Below are positions 18,258 to 27,306 of a stretch of 64,000 nucleotides of DNA, piece after piece. Every line of letters begins with the position of its first letter. The first letter of the stretch is position 1. The stretch spans positions 124,001-188,000 of the forward strand of contig NZ_VSKS01000015.1 of NCBI RefSeq assembly GCF_008312835.1, given 5' to 3'. The notes beneath the pieces are model-generated. The model searched no databases. It saw only the letters and a list, made by a program, of their open reading frames with translations, and had not been told where the DNA came from. Position numbers and translations under genes: made by a program. Source of the stretch: Streptomyces marokkonensis. GTDB taxonomy: Bacteria; Actinomycetota; Actinomycetes; Streptomycetales; Streptomycetaceae.

Positions 18258-18692
18258 ATGTCAACGGTCAAGCAGTTCCAGGTCACGTTCGACTGCACCG
18301 AACCCGAGCGCGTCGCTCGCTTCTGGTGCGAGGTGCTGGGGTACGTCGTACCGCCGCCACCGGAGGGGTTCGCCACGTGGGACGACTTCGACCGCTCCCT
18401 GCCACCCGAGCGACAGGGTTCGGCATTCGCCTGCGGTGACCCCTCAGGGGTGGGCCCGCGGCTGTACTTCCAGCGCGTTCCCGAAGGGAAGGTCGTCAAG
18501 AACCGGCTGCATCTGGACGTGCGGGTCGGCACCGGGCTCGTGGGGGAGGAACGCCTCGCCGTGCTCGAGGCCGAGTGCACACGGCTGGTCGCGCTCGGCG
18601 CGACGCGCGTGCGGCTGCTGCTCGCCGATGACCACAACGAGTCGTGCATCGTGATGCAGGACGTCGAGGGCAACGAGTTCTGTCTCGACTGA
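18258..18692 (+). CDS. VOC/glyoxalase-like family protein
   Basis: Protein of 144 residues of the glyoxalase-like (VOC) type. It shows QVTFDCTEPERVARFWCEVL at the N-terminus, PRLYFQRVPEGKVVKNRLHL with a His on the strand, and the closing DVEGNEFCLD typical of the C-terminal betaalphabetabetabeta module. VOC proteins bind metal or small molecules and include antibiotic-sequestering proteins and isomerases; no specific activity can be assigned. The ATG at 18258 gives the family length. Confidence 0.85.
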   Translation: MSTVKQFQVTFDCTEPERVARFWCEVLGYVVPPPPEGFATWDDFDRSLPPERQGSAFACGDPSGVGPRLYFQRVPEGKVVKNRLHLDVRVGTGLVGEERLAVLEAECTRLVALGATRVRLLLADDHNESCIVMQDVEGNEFCLD

Positions 18693-18712
18693 GCGTCCCG
18701 GGAGCGGACCCC

Positions 18713-19888
18713 CTACCGGGCGGCGAGTACCTCACGCTCGCCGGAGGCGCTGTGCTCGTCCTTGCCCCGGCGGCCGGTGTGGTCGGCCCGCTTCAGCGCG
18801 GGCATGAGCCGCCGTGCGTTGTCGCGGTAGATGCCGCGGCGCTGGTGCTCGGTGAACGCGTGGTCCGCCTCTACGGCCGGCACCGTGTAGTCGGTGATGA
18901 TCTCGGCGGAGGCGGCCGGCCAGTCGGTGCCGAAGAGGATCCGGTCGGCCCCGGCCGTCTCCACCAGGGTGCACGCCGGAGCGAGCGGGCCCGCCGTGTC
19001 GTAGTGGAAACGGCGGAGGGCGTCCCGCACACGTGATGCGTCGATGGGCGGGGTGCAGAAGTCGCCGAAGGCCTCGAGGCGGGTGGCGATCTGGGGGAGG
19101 AATCCCCCGGCGTGGGGCAGGACGACGGACAGGTGAGGGTACCGGTCGAGGGTTCTCGTGCGGATCATGTTCACCGCGGCGCGTGTGGTGTCCAGCAGGA
19201 AGTCGCACATGAAGTTCGGGACACCGGGAACGGTGGGTACCCCTGGTGGTTTCCCCGGGAGATCGAGGGGGTGGGTGAAGACGACGCCCGAACGTTCGTC
19301 GACTTGGGCGAGGAAGCGGTCGTACGAGGGATCACCCAGGTACACACCGTTGTAGCCGGCCTTCATGCTGACTCCGACGGCACCGAGGTCGTCGAAGGCC
19401 CGTCGGAGCGCCCACGTGGTGACGTCGGGGTGATCCAGGACGGCGGGGCAGAGGAAGGCGAAACGGCCCGGGTGTTCGTGCGCCAACGCGGTCAGGGCCT
19501 CGAAGACGACGGACAGTCCCTCCCTGGCCTGCGCCGCGGAGCGGTACCGGTCCTGCATGGTGGGATTGAGAACGGCGGTGGCGATTCCCACCCGGTCCAT
19601 CTGCGCCAGCGTGGAATCCACGTCCCAGCGCGACCACCACTGCAACTCCTCCCGGCGCACGACCCCTTCGCGCTCCGCCCAGTCCACCCACTGCGGTGCG
19701 GTGAAATGGTGGTGCACGTCGATTTTCGCCCGCCAGGCGTCGTCGCCTCCCTCGGTGCCGCTCGGACTGTCCCCTCCCCCGGCCAGGGCACGGGACGTCC
19801 GCGTGGTGCCGGCGGCCGTGGCGGACGCCATGGCCCCACCGGCTATGAGCAGACCACGCCGGCTCAACCGCCGAGTCGTGTTCGACAT
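18713..19888 (-). CDS. Tat-exported amidohydrolase family 2 protein
   Basis: Metal-dependent hydrolase/decarboxylase of the ACMSD-like amidohydrolase-2 group, 391 residues. A twin-arginine signal ([20 protein letters not shown]) precedes the TIM-barrel domain. That domain shows the first metal motif DVHHHF, a His in HPLDLPG, HAGG in [12 protein letters not shown], and the late Asp in FGTDWP. The substrate is likely an aromatic or hydroxy acid but cannot be specified. ATG 19888 has AAGGGAAG upstream; an in-frame start 13 codons earlier lacks a site. An exported form of this usually cytoplasmic family is a modest oddity. Confidence 0.9.
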   Translation of the reverse strand: MSNTTRRLSRRGLLIAGGAMASATAAGTTRTSRALAGGGDSPSGTEGGDDAWRAKIDVHHHFTAPQWVDWAEREGVVRREELQWWSRWDVDSTLAQMDRVGIATAVLNPTMQDRYRSAAQAREGLSVVFEALTALAHEHPGRFAFLCPAVLDHPDVTTWALRRAFDDLGAVGVSMKAGYNGVYLGDPSYDRFLAQVDERSGVVFTHPLDLPGKPPGVPTVPGVPNFMCDFLLDTTRAAVNMIRTRTLDRYPHLSVVLPHAGGFLPQIATRLEAFGDFCTPPIDASRVRDALRRFHYDTAGPLAPACTLVETAGADRILFGTDWPAASAEIITDYTVPAVEADHAFTEHQRRGIYRDNARRLMPALKRADHTGRRGKDEHSASGEREVLAAR

Positions 19889-20424
19889 CCGGACTTCCCT
19901 TCGTAGCGCCGTCGTCTGCCGCACCACGCTGCCCCGGATGCGGGAGCGCGACCTCGCCGGATGGCGCCGCCAGGGGGACGAATTCCGCCGTACGGAGCAG
20001 TCGGCGGACTCATCCCACAGCCGCGGGCCGGCCTCGACGCGGTCACCGCGCCGCCCGGACGGGAACGCGCGGGCCCACTCGGCGCGGGGGAACGCCGCTC
20101 GGGCCCGCGGGGCTCAGGGGCCGGGGTCATACGTCCTTGCCGACGCGCCCCTGGACACCGTCACGGAGTTGCTGGAGCAGGCAGGCCACGCGCCCGCCGA
20201 CGCGGCCGGCAGGCACCTCGTCATGCTCCGGGACGGAGCCATGGCCGCCGTGGCCGCGCGAGAGAATCCTGCAGGCGCGCGCCGCCGCGACGCCCTCGCC
20301 GGGTGACACCGCGTCCCGTGCCACAGGCATGACCACGCAGGCGACCGCGTCGGACCTGTCGCAGGGCAGCGACGAGCGTCAACGCGCCTTGTGGACCTCA
20401 TCGTTGGGCTGCCACCATCCCGGC
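19889..20424. other. Gene-poor interval with a possible coding relic
   Basis: Most of this 536-bp stretch shows no gene. At about 20131-20306 on the plus strand an open frame reads [20 protein letters not shown] and continues [13 protein letters not shown], ending in TGA. It has coding-like third-position GC but no start codon or ribosome site, so it may be the tail of a decayed gene. Confidence 0.3.
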
Positions 20425-21135
20425 ATGGACTCGCGAGTGGTCGGCATACCCGAGGTGGACGGCACCGAACGGGTGGCCGTGGTGATCGATGTGATGCGGG
20501 CGTTCACCACCGCCGCATGGGCTTTCCACCGCGGGGCAGACAAGATCGTTCTCGCTGCCGACCAGGACGAGGCACTGGCGGTCAAGGCAGGTCACCCGGG
20601 CTGGCTCGCGCTCAAGGACGGGGCACCGGCCAGCGGGTTCGACCTGCTCAACTCCCCCGGCCTGATCCAGGAGGCCGACCTGGCGGGCCGCACCGTGATT
20701 CAGAAGACCACCGCGGGAACCGTCGGGGCCCTGGCGGTCGCCGAGGCGACCCTGGCGCTGTGCGCGAGCTTCGTCGTGGCCGGGGCGACGGCCCGGGCCC
20801 TCCGGGACGCCGGCGTCGGCTCGGTGACCTTCGTCGCCACCGGCGAGGACGGCCGAGCCGCAGAGGATCTGGCATGCGCCGAGTACCTGGACCGGCTCCT
20901 GACCGGGGGTCGTCCCGATCCCGGTCCCTATCTGCACCGCGCGGGCGTCTCCCCGGCCGCGGACGCCCTGCGCGGTGGGCGACGCCGCGGTGCTCACCCC
21001 GCCGATGTGGGGTTGTGTCTCGAGGTGGACCGGTTCGACTTCGCCATGAGGATCGGCCTCGAGGAGGACATGGCGGTGGTACGTCCGCTGCGGACTCGAC
21101 CGGGCGCGGTGCCCGCCGTACACGGCGCACGCTGA
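20425..21135 (+). CDS. 2-phosphosulfolactate phosphatase (ComB)-like protein
   Basis: Protein of 236 residues of the ComB fold. The family hallmark [21 protein letters not shown] lies near residues 17-37, followed by LINSPG-like [10 protein letters not shown] and [12 protein letters not shown], then a C-terminal segment ending [21 protein letters not shown]. In methanogens ComB dephosphorylates 2-phosphosulfolactate for coenzyme M; in actinobacteria its role is unknown and no other CoM gene is present. The start is uncertain: ATG 20425 begins just before the conserved core but has a poor ribosome site, and ATG 20329 would add 32 residues. Confidence 0.8.
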   Translation: MDSRVVGIPEVDGTERVAVVIDVMRAFTTAAWAFHRGADKIVLAADQDEALAVKAGHPGWLALKDGAPASGFDLLNSPGLIQEADLAGRTVIQKTTAGTVGALAVAEATLALCASFVVAGATARALRDAGVGSVTFVATGEDGRAAEDLACAEYLDRLLTGGRPDPGPYLHRAGVSPAADALRGGRRRGAHPADVGLCLEVDRFDFAMRIGLEEDMAVVRPLRTRPGAVPAVHGAR

Positions 21136-21203
21136 AGAGGTCCAGCCCTTGCTCGCCCCACGCCCCAGCAGCACGCGGTCACTGGCCCTCATCCCACACA
21201 GCG

Positions 21204-21238
21204 CGGGCTCCCGCACGTGGTGTCCGTGCGGGAGCCCG
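21204..21238. terminator. Bidirectional terminator between comB-like and SRPBCC genes
   Basis: GGGCTCCCGCACG (21205-21217) and CGTGCGGGAGCCC (21225-21237) form a perfect 13-bp stem with a 7-base loop, extended by one C-G pair. It lies between two convergent genes. Confidence 0.8.
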
Positions 21239-21320
21239 TACAGACCGGCTGACGCGCCCTCATGGGCGGTGGTCAGCAGGTCGTCGCCGCGCAGCTGTGC
21301 GGTGGTGCCGTGCCGGCTCG

Positions 21321-21794
21321 TCAGTGCGTGGCGCCGGGGTCTCCCGGCGCGATGCGTCCGCGCCAGCCGCCGGTGGTGCCGCCGCTCTCCACGTATTCCT
21401 TGAATCGACGCAGGTCACCCTTGACCCGCAGGTCGATCAGTCCCAGGGCGTCGGCGCCCTTCTCGGCGATGCCGGTGGGCTCGACGTCCATGGTGAGCTC
21501 CACGCGGGTGTGCGTGTCGTCCAGCGGCTCGAACCTGACGGAGCCGCGCTGCTGGACCTCGCCACCGACGGACCGCCAGGTGACCCGGTCGTCCACGAGC
21601 TGGTCAACGATCTCCGTGTCGAACTCGCGTCGTACCCCACCGATGCTGGTGGTCCAGTGGTTGTGCCGCTCGTCGAGCTGCCTGACCTCCTCGACGCCCT
21701 CCATGAAGTGCGGGAAGTCCTCGAACTGCGTCCACTGGTCGTAGGCCCTGCGGAGCGGGACCTCCACGTCGACCGTTTCCTTGACCGTGCTCAT
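21321..21794 (-). CDS. SRPBCC (START/Bet v1-like) family protein
   Basis: Protein of 157 residues. It begins with the polyketide-cyclase/SRPBCC strand VKETVDVEVPLRRAYDQWTQ and the FEDFPHFMEGV block, has W-T-T-S-I-G-G and R-V-E-L-T-M-D-V strands, and ends with the long C-terminal helix GLIDLRVKGDLRRFKEYVE. The fold encloses a hydrophobic pocket for lipids or polyketides. Members with this exact layout are common single stress-type genes in actinobacteria. ATG 21794 has AGGAGG upstream. Confidence 0.9.
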   Translation of the reverse strand: MSTVKETVDVEVPLRRAYDQWTQFEDFPHFMEGVEEVRQLDERHNHWTTSIGGVRREFDTEIVDQLVDDRVTWRSVGGEVQQRGSVRFEPLDDTHTRVELTMDVEPTGIAEKGADALGLIDLRVKGDLRRFKEYVESGGTTGGWRGRIAPGDPGATH

Positions 21795-22097
21795 TGATCC
21801 CTCCTGGTCCGTTCTTCGCGGGTCGGCCACGCGTGGGGGCCGGCCGCCTGTTCCTGTCCACGGCGGCGGGTACCCCCGAAAGCCGATGTGAAAGAAAGAT
21901 CGTCGACCGCGGTGTCGGGGCGGCCTGGGTCCTCCGCCTCCTCGCACGCCAGGTGAGGAACACCGAGCGACGGACGTGATCCACGGTCAGGAAGCGGTAT
22001 CGCCGTGCTGCGTACGGGAGTTCGTCGAGGCAGCTGGAGGAGTGAGGGGTGCTCGCCGTATCGCCCGGTCGACGCGTCACGTGCAAGGATGTCGCGC

Positions 22098-23633
22098 GTG
22101 ACCGGATTGTCTTCCTCGCCTGTTGCCGAGGGCGCGCCTCGCGATCACGGCCTGGGTCCCCGGGTTGCCGCCGTGCTCGTGTTCGGGTCCTCGGCCGCAG
22201 TCCTGGTGGTCGAGATCGTCGCGCTGCGGCTGCTCGCTCCCTACCTCGGCCTCACCCTCGAGACCAGCACCATGGTGATCAGCATCGCCCTGACGGCGAT
22301 CGCCCTCGGCTCCTGGCTGGGCGGGAGCGTGGCGGACCAGGTCGATCCACGTCGGCTGCTGGGCCCCTCGCTCGGGTTGTCAGGAGCGGTGGTCGCGCTG
22401 ACCCCCGCCGTGCTCCGCACCGCTGCGGAGTGGACACCGGCGATGCTGCTGCTGATTGCGTCGCTGACCATTCTCGTACCGGGCGCGCTGCTGTCCGCGG
22501 TGACTCCGGTCGTGACCAAGTTACGTCTCACCAGCCTCGCCGAGACCGGAACGGTCGTCGGCCGGTTGTCCGGCGTCGGCACCGTGGGGGCCATCTTCGG
22601 CACCGTCTTCACGGGTTTCGTCCTCGTGTCGCGGCTGCCGGTCAGCGGCATCCTGATCGGTCTCGGAACACTGCTGCTGGCTGGCTCGGCGCTGGTGGAG
22701 TGGCGGACGCGGGGATGGAGCGGCACTCCCGCCCTCACACTCGTGGTGGTCGCCGGTGGCCTCGCCACCACGGTCGCGCCCGGTGGCTGTGACGCGGAGA
22801 CCAAGTACCACTGCGCGCGGGTCGTCGCCGACCCGGACCGGGCCGGCGGCCGCACACTCGTCCTGGACGGCGTGAGACATTCCTACGTCGACATCGACGA
22901 TCCGACCTTCCTCGAATTCACGTATGTGCGTGCCATCGCGTCGGTGGTCGACGCCGCCTTTCCCGGGAGCGAACCACTTGCTGCCCACCACCTGGGCGGG
23001 GGCGGGCTCACCTTTCCCCGGTACCTCGCGGCCACGCGGCCCGGAACGCACAGCCTCGTGTCGGAGATCGACACCGGGGTCGTGCGCATCGACCGCGACC
23101 GGCTCGGTCTGCGACCGGGATCCGGTATCGGCGTACGGGCCGAGGACGGCAGGCTGGGACTGAGGCGACTGGACACCGGCAGTCGTGACCTCGTCGTCGG
23201 CGACGCCTTCGGGGGCGTCAGCGTCCCCTGGCACCTCACGACGGCCGAGGCGATGGCCGACGTACGGCGGGTGCTCAACGAGGACGGCCTCTACGTCGCC
23301 AACCTCATCGATCACGGTGACCTGGCCTTCGCGCGTGCCGAAGCGGCCACGCTCAGCGAGACCTTCGAGAACGTCGCCCTCCTCGGCGAAGCCAAGGACG
23401 TCGGCCTCGCCCCGGCCGCCATCCCCGAGGGCGGCAATCTGGTGCTGGTCGCCTCCGACCGGGCCGTCGATCCGCGGGCCCTCCAGGAAGCGCTGGACGC
23501 CCGGCGGACGGGCTGGAAGGTCGCCGTCGGCGACGACCTCACCTCCTGGATCGGCGACGCCCCACTGCTCACCGACGACTACGCACCGGTCGACCAGCTC
23601 CTCCAGCCCTCCGGCCCACGGAGCAGCCGGTGA
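22098..23633 (+). CDS. Fused membrane/spermidine synthase-like protein (contains a TTA codon)
   Basis: Protein of 511 residues. About seven N-terminal membrane segments (from VAAVLVFGSSAAVLVVEIVA to about residue 225) are fused to a C-terminal spermidine-synthase-like Rossmann domain with HHLGGGGLTFPRYL, SEIDTGVVRIDR and GDAFGGVSVPWHL. The extracytoplasmic loop CDAETKYHCARV with two Cys is a constant feature of this group. Whether it makes polyamines is doubtful. GTG 22098 is chosen because AAGGA lies eight bases upstream; ATG 22089 overlaps that site. Codon 142 (22521-22523) is the rare leucine codon TTA, so translation should depend on bldA tRNA and be tied to development. Confidence 0.85.
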   Translation: MTGLSSSPVAEGAPRDHGLGPRVAAVLVFGSSAAVLVVEIVALRLLAPYLGLTLETSTMVISIALTAIALGSWLGGSVADQVDPRRLLGPSLGLSGAVVALTPAVLRTAAEWTPAMLLLIASLTILVPGALLSAVTPVVTKLRLTSLAETGTVVGRLSGVGTVGAIFGTVFTGFVLVSRLPVSGILIGLGTLLLAGSALVEWRTRGWSGTPALTLVVVAGGLATTVAPGGCDAETKYHCARVVADPDRAGGRTLVLDGVRHSYVDIDDPTFLEFTYVRAIASVVDAAFPGSEPLAAHHLGGGGLTFPRYLAATRPGTHSLVSEIDTGVVRIDRDRLGLRPGSGIGVRAEDGRLGLRRLDTGSRDLVVGDAFGGVSVPWHLTTAEAMADVRRVLNEDGLYVANLIDHGDLAFARAEAATLSETFENVALLGEAKDVGLAPAAIPEGGNLVLVASDRAVDPRALQEALDARRTGWKVAVGDDLTSWIGDAPLLTDDYAPVDQLLQPSGPRSSR

Positions 23634-23948
23634 CGCGACTGCGGCCCGGGTGATCCCGGCCGTGCCGGGCGGGCGCGGCGATGAGTTCCGCCGTCGTCTC
23701 CGGTCTGCCTTCACGTCCGGATCATCCGCACGTGAGGAGAGCAGGAACGCACCTACCGGCCCACCCTGCACATCCGGCTCCGCCGCCGCACCGCCCTCAT
23801 CGGCGTGCGCCGGGCACCGCTCGGTCAGGACCCCGTGCGTTCGGCCGGCCGGCCGGCCGGGCCATGGCCCATTCGCAGGTCGCCGGGTGTGCGCACGCCC
23901 CGGTCGGGGAACCTGTTGGCCCGGGCCGGGCCTGCGAGAGGACTCCTT
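23634..23948. other. Intergenic, no gene seen
   Basis: Gap of 315 bp before the MFS gene. Both strands stay open in places because of high GC, but no family, start site or ribosome site supports a gene. It should hold the MFS promoter. Confidence 0.35.
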
Positions 23949-25466
23949 GTGACAGCGTCGGCGTCAGCGGCGGGTGACCGGGACCCCGGTGCCCCGGAGG
24001 ACGAGTACCAGCCGGACCCGCACCGGTGGCGGGCCCTCTGGGTCACCTTGGTGGCCGGCTTCATGAGCCTGCTGGACGTCACGATCGTGGCGGTCGCGCT
24101 GCCGACCGTGCAGAAGGACCTGGACGCGTCCCCCGCGCAGGCGCAGTGGGTGGTGTCCGGCTACACGCTCACCTTCGCCCTCGCTCTCGTCACCGCCGGG
24201 CGACTCGGTGACGCCCTGGACCGGCGCCGTATCTTCCTGCTCGCCCTCTGCGGCTTCGTTGTCTTCAGCGCGGCCTGCGGGGCCGCGCCCGACATCACCC
24301 TGCTGGTCGTGGCCCGCCTCGCCCAGGGGCTTGCGGCAGGCTTCATGGCGCCCCAGAACTCCGCGCTGATCCAGCAGTTGTTCCGCGGCGCCGAACGCGG
24401 CCGTGCCTTCGGCTACTTCGGCGCGACCGTCGGCATCTCCTCCGCCTCCGGCCCCATCGTCGGCGGGGCGCTGCTCGCGCTGGCCGGCGATCAGAACGGC
24501 TGGCGCTGGATCTTCTACGTCAACGTCCCCATCGGCGTCCTCGCCGTCCTGCTCGGGCGCCGCCTGCTGCCTCGGACCCGGCGGTCCGGCCGGGGGCAGG
24601 TGGACGTGCTCGGCGTCCTGCTCCTCGGACTCGGGGTCTTCGCGCTCATGTATCCACTGGTCCAGGCGGAGTCCGGCGGACTGGCCCGCCTGTGGTGGAT
24701 GTTCCCCGTCGGCGCTCTGGTCCTCGCCGGCTTCGTCCGCCGGCAGTACCGTCTCGTCGCCCGGGGCGGCAAGCCGCTGCTGGACCCCCGGCTGTTCACC
24801 ACGGTGCGCGGCTACGCGGTCGGCGCCGGCGTCGGCACGCTCTACTTCATCGGCTTCAGCGGCGTCTGGCTCGTCTTCGCCCTCTTCTACCAGCACGGCC
24901 TCGGCTTCTCGCCGCTCCGGTCCGGTCTCGCGGTCACTCCGTTCGCCCTCGGCTCGGCGGGCGCGGCCGTGGTGGCGGGCCGGCTGGTGGACCGGCTCGG
25001 CCGGCTGCTCACCGTGTGCGGCCTCGCGGGCGTGATCGTCGGTCTGGGCGGAACCGCGCTGCTGCTGCGTTTCGCTCCCCTCGACGTCGCTCCCTGGATC
25101 GCCGCCCCTGTCATGTTCATCGGCGGCGTCGGAAGCGGCTTCGTGGTCTCACCCAACATCACCATGACGCTCCGGGACGTGCCCGTGCGGATGGCAGGCG
25201 CGGCAGGGGGCGCCCTGCAGACCGGGCAGCGGCTCGGCGCGGCAGTGGGTACGGCAGCCCTGCCGGGCCTCTTCTATCTGATGCTCGGCAGGAGCGACGA
25301 CTATCAGGGCGCCCTTGTCATCGCGCTGGGCGCCGCCCTCGTCATGATGCTGGCGTCGCTGGCACTGGCGGCGTCCGACTGGAGGCGCGACCGGCGGACG
25401 CGCGAACCGCACCGGAAGTGCCCGGAGGAGGTCGCGAACGACCCGGTGCACGCCCGGCAGGGCTGA
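23949..25466 (+). CDS. MFS drug exporter, DHA2 (EmrB/QacA) type
   Basis: Integral membrane transporter of 505 residues with about 14 helices. Motif A GRLGDALDRRR follows helix 2, and motif C-like GISSASGPIVGGALL is in helix 5. The first helix motif FMSLLDVTIVAVALPTVQKD (motif D1) is diagnostic for 14-TMS DHA2 pumps. These use the proton gradient to export drugs or cations. Start GTG 23949 has GAGAGGA eight bases ahead. No regulator is adjacent. The C-terminal tail is charged and variable. Confidence 0.93.
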   Translation: MTASASAAGDRDPGAPEDEYQPDPHRWRALWVTLVAGFMSLLDVTIVAVALPTVQKDLDASPAQAQWVVSGYTLTFALALVTAGRLGDALDRRRIFLLALCGFVVFSAACGAAPDITLLVVARLAQGLAAGFMAPQNSALIQQLFRGAERGRAFGYFGATVGISSASGPIVGGALLALAGDQNGWRWIFYVNVPIGVLAVLLGRRLLPRTRRSGRGQVDVLGVLLLGLGVFALMYPLVQAESGGLARLWWMFPVGALVLAGFVRRQYRLVARGGKPLLDPRLFTTVRGYAVGAGVGTLYFIGFSGVWLVFALFYQHGLGFSPLRSGLAVTPFALGSAGAAVVAGRLVDRLGRLLTVCGLAGVIVGLGGTALLLRFAPLDVAPWIAAPVMFIGGVGSGFVVSPNITMTLRDVPVRMAGAAGGALQTGQRLGAAVGTAALPGLFYLMLGRSDDYQGALVIALGAALVMMLASLALAASDWRRDRRTREPHRKCPEEVANDPVHARQG

Positions 25467-25506
25467 CCGGCCCGCCGGGCGTCACTGGGCACCTGGAGCA
25501 GTCGGC

Positions 25507-26055
25507 TCAGCGCTTGAGGGTGAAGGTGAAGTCGCCGGAGAGTTTGCCGCTCAGCCGGACTGCCGAGACGAGTCTCCCGGCCGCGATCAGTCTTTCGACC
25601 TCGGCCCGTGAGAGAGCGCACCCTTCAGAGATCAGCCGTACCGGCCGGACAGGGATCCGCGCGGCGAAGCGGACCGAGACGTCGATCACCTCGCGGTCCA
25701 GGTGGTCCGGTCCACCGGTGTCGAGGCGCCAGGCGTCGTCCCAGTCGAGGGCGATGCGATTGCGGCGCCGCACGACCGGGTCCTGGAGCAACTCGGCCGC
25801 CAGGCCGGGGTCGTTGTCATGGAGCCGGTCCAGCAGCTCCGGTCGTACGGAGCGCACGTGCATCCGCTCCATGACCGTGAGCTTCGTCGTTTCCCCGCAG
25901 GCGGTACAGAGCGCGAGGAGCCAGGCGTCGATGAGCTTGTGGTGAGCGTTGACGCGGAATCTGCCGCTTGTCCGGAAGCGTTCGGACGGGCACGCGTGAC
26001 AGCGGCGGAGGACGAGCGGCAGGCAGGTGGGCATGACCACCCAGGTCGTGAGCAC
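25507..26055 (-). CDS. DUF1062 family protein
   Basis: Protein of 182 residues. It carries an N-terminal Cys pair (RRCHAC), then FRTSGRFRVNAHHKLIDAWL and LCTACGETTKLTVMERMHV with a second CxxC, giving four cysteines that could bind zinc. The C-terminal region CALSRAEVERLIAAGRL resembles an S4-like RNA-binding helix pair. The pattern fits DUF1062, whose function is unknown; a zinc-ribbon plus S4-like tail would suit an RNA-binding role, but that is inference. It starts with GTG at 26055. Confidence 0.8.
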   Translation of the reverse strand: MLTTWVVMPTCLPLVLRRCHACPSERFRTSGRFRVNAHHKLIDAWLLALCTACGETTKLTVMERMHVRSVRPELLDRLHDNDPGLAAELLQDPVVRRRNRIALDWDDAWRLDTGGPDHLDREVIDVSVRFAARIPVRPVRLISEGCALSRAEVERLIAAGRLVSAVRLSGKLSGDFTFTLKR

Positions 26056-26259
26056 AGAAGTACACCGGTTTCAGTGAGAAGTCCGCAGCAGGAAGCAGCG
26101 CGGCGCAGAGGTGCGACGCGCGACGATTCAGCGCTCGGGGGGTCTCACAGGGTGTACAACGGCACGTCCTCGATCAGACGACTTGGGTCGGCAGCACGGT
26201 AGTGGCGCACAGTGGCGCCCTTCCACCGCTTTTCGGGCACCTCGTCACCGGACGCCTTC

Positions 26260-26295
26260 ATGGACAGCTGTCCATGTATGCTGGACACCTGTCCA
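26260..26295 (+). promoter_or_regulatory. Twin palindromic operators upstream of the DUF1304-TetR operon
   Basis: ATGGACAGCTGTCCAT (26260-26275) is a perfect 16-bp palindrome and TGGACACCTGTCCA (26282-26295) repeats its core with two central mismatches. Their centres are 21 bp apart, two helical turns. A -10-like TATGCT at 26277-26282 sits between them. Probable binding sites for the TetR protein of this operon. Confidence 0.75.
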
Positions 26296-26319
26296 ATTCG
26301 TATCGAGGAGTGGGTCCTG

Positions 26320-26682
26320 GTGGACACGACAGCGAATGCCCTGGTCGCCCTGGTGGCCGTCCTGCACGCCTACTTCCTCGTCCTGGAGATGTTCCTCTGG
26401 GAGAAGAGGCCGGGTCGCGAACTCTCCGGCTTCGACGCCGAGTTGGCCCGGGCCACCGCGCCGCTGGCGGCCAACCAGGGCCTCTACAACGGTTTTCTGT
26501 CCGCGGGGCTGGCCTGGGGGCTGATCGCCGGCGACCCGACAGGGTTCCGGGCACAGGTCTTCTTCCTCGTCTGCGTGATCGTCGCCGGTCTGTACGGCGG
26601 CTTCACCGCGAACCGGCGCATCCTGATCGCTCAGGCTCTGCCCGGCGCGCTCGCACTCACCGCGGTTCTCCTCGCCCGATGA
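26320..26682 (+). CDS. DUF1304 family membrane protein
   Basis: Small membrane protein of 120 residues with four hydrophobic helices. It shows ALVALVAVLHAYFLVLEMFL, an NQGLYNGFLSAGLAWGL motif in helix 2 and RAQVFFLVCVIVAGLYGGFTA, the constant pattern of DUF1304. Function is unknown; members are often controlled by TetR or HxlR regulators, suggesting a role in efflux or stress. GTG 26320 with GAGGAG nine bases upstream. Its stop overlaps the start of the TetR gene (ATGA), so the two are co-translated. Confidence 0.85.
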   Translation: MDTTANALVALVAVLHAYFLVLEMFLWEKRPGRELSGFDAELARATAPLAANQGLYNGFLSAGLAWGLIAGDPTGFRAQVFFLVCVIVAGLYGGFTANRRILIAQALPGALALTAVLLAR

Positions 26683-27245
26683 CGGATCCGCAGGGCGACC
26701 CCCGCGCCGTGCGCACCCGGTCCAAGCTGCGCCGCGCCTTGCTGGACGAGTGTGCGCAGCGCCCGCTGGCGGAGATCAGCGTGGCCGCGCTGGTGCGCCG
26801 GGCCGGGGTGGGCCGCGCCACCTTCTACCTCCACTACGCGGACCTGGAAGCACTGGCCGTCGACGCCTGCGCCGACGTGGTCCGCGACGCGGTGGACGCC
26901 CTGCACGCCTGGCGCGGCACTCCCGACCCCGTCACCCCGCCTCTCCCCCTCATCGACTTCTTCACCGGTCTCACCCCCCACGCCGGGCTCTACAAGGCGC
27001 TGCTGAGCCCGGGAGGCGGCGGCCCGCTGGGGCGCGTGCTCCATCGGGATCTCCGCGCCCGCAGCAGAACCGAGCGCAGCCTGGCCGGAGCGCCGGAGCC
27101 GGATCTGATCGCCTCCGCCGTGGCCGCGACCTTCACGGGAGTGCTCGCCGACTGGCTGCACGGCCTCGTCCCGGCCGGTCCCGACACGATCGCCCGCCGG
27201 GTCTGGCACCTGCTCGTCGCACTGCATCGCACTCCCCTGCCGTGA
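26679..27245 (+). CDS. TetR family transcriptional regulator
   Basis: Protein of 188 residues. The N-terminal HTH (ISVAALVRRAGVGRATFYLHY, residues about 28-48) is a classic TetR recognition unit, and the remainder is a helical ligand-binding domain. It is translationally coupled to the DUF1304 gene by an ATGA overlap and most likely represses this two-gene operon through the twin palindromes at 26260-26295. Confidence 0.92.
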   Translation: MTDPQGDPRAVRTRSKLRRALLDECAQRPLAEISVAALVRRAGVGRATFYLHYADLEALAVDACADVVRDAVDALHAWRGTPDPVTPPLPLIDFFTGLTPHAGLYKALLSPGGGGPLGRVLHRDLRARSRTERSLAGAPEPDLIASAVAATFTGVLADWLHGLVPAGPDTIARRVWHLLVALHRTPLP

Positions 27246-27306
27246 CGTACGGTCCGCTCCGGCACCCCTCGCACGGCGCGGCGACGCACTCCGGGAGCGG
27301 CGGCCG

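Noticed and set aside
22098-23633. Assignment as a polyamine-making SpeE
   Set aside because: The membrane-fused form lacks clear evidence for the aminopropyl acceptor site, and no speD or other polyamine gene is near.
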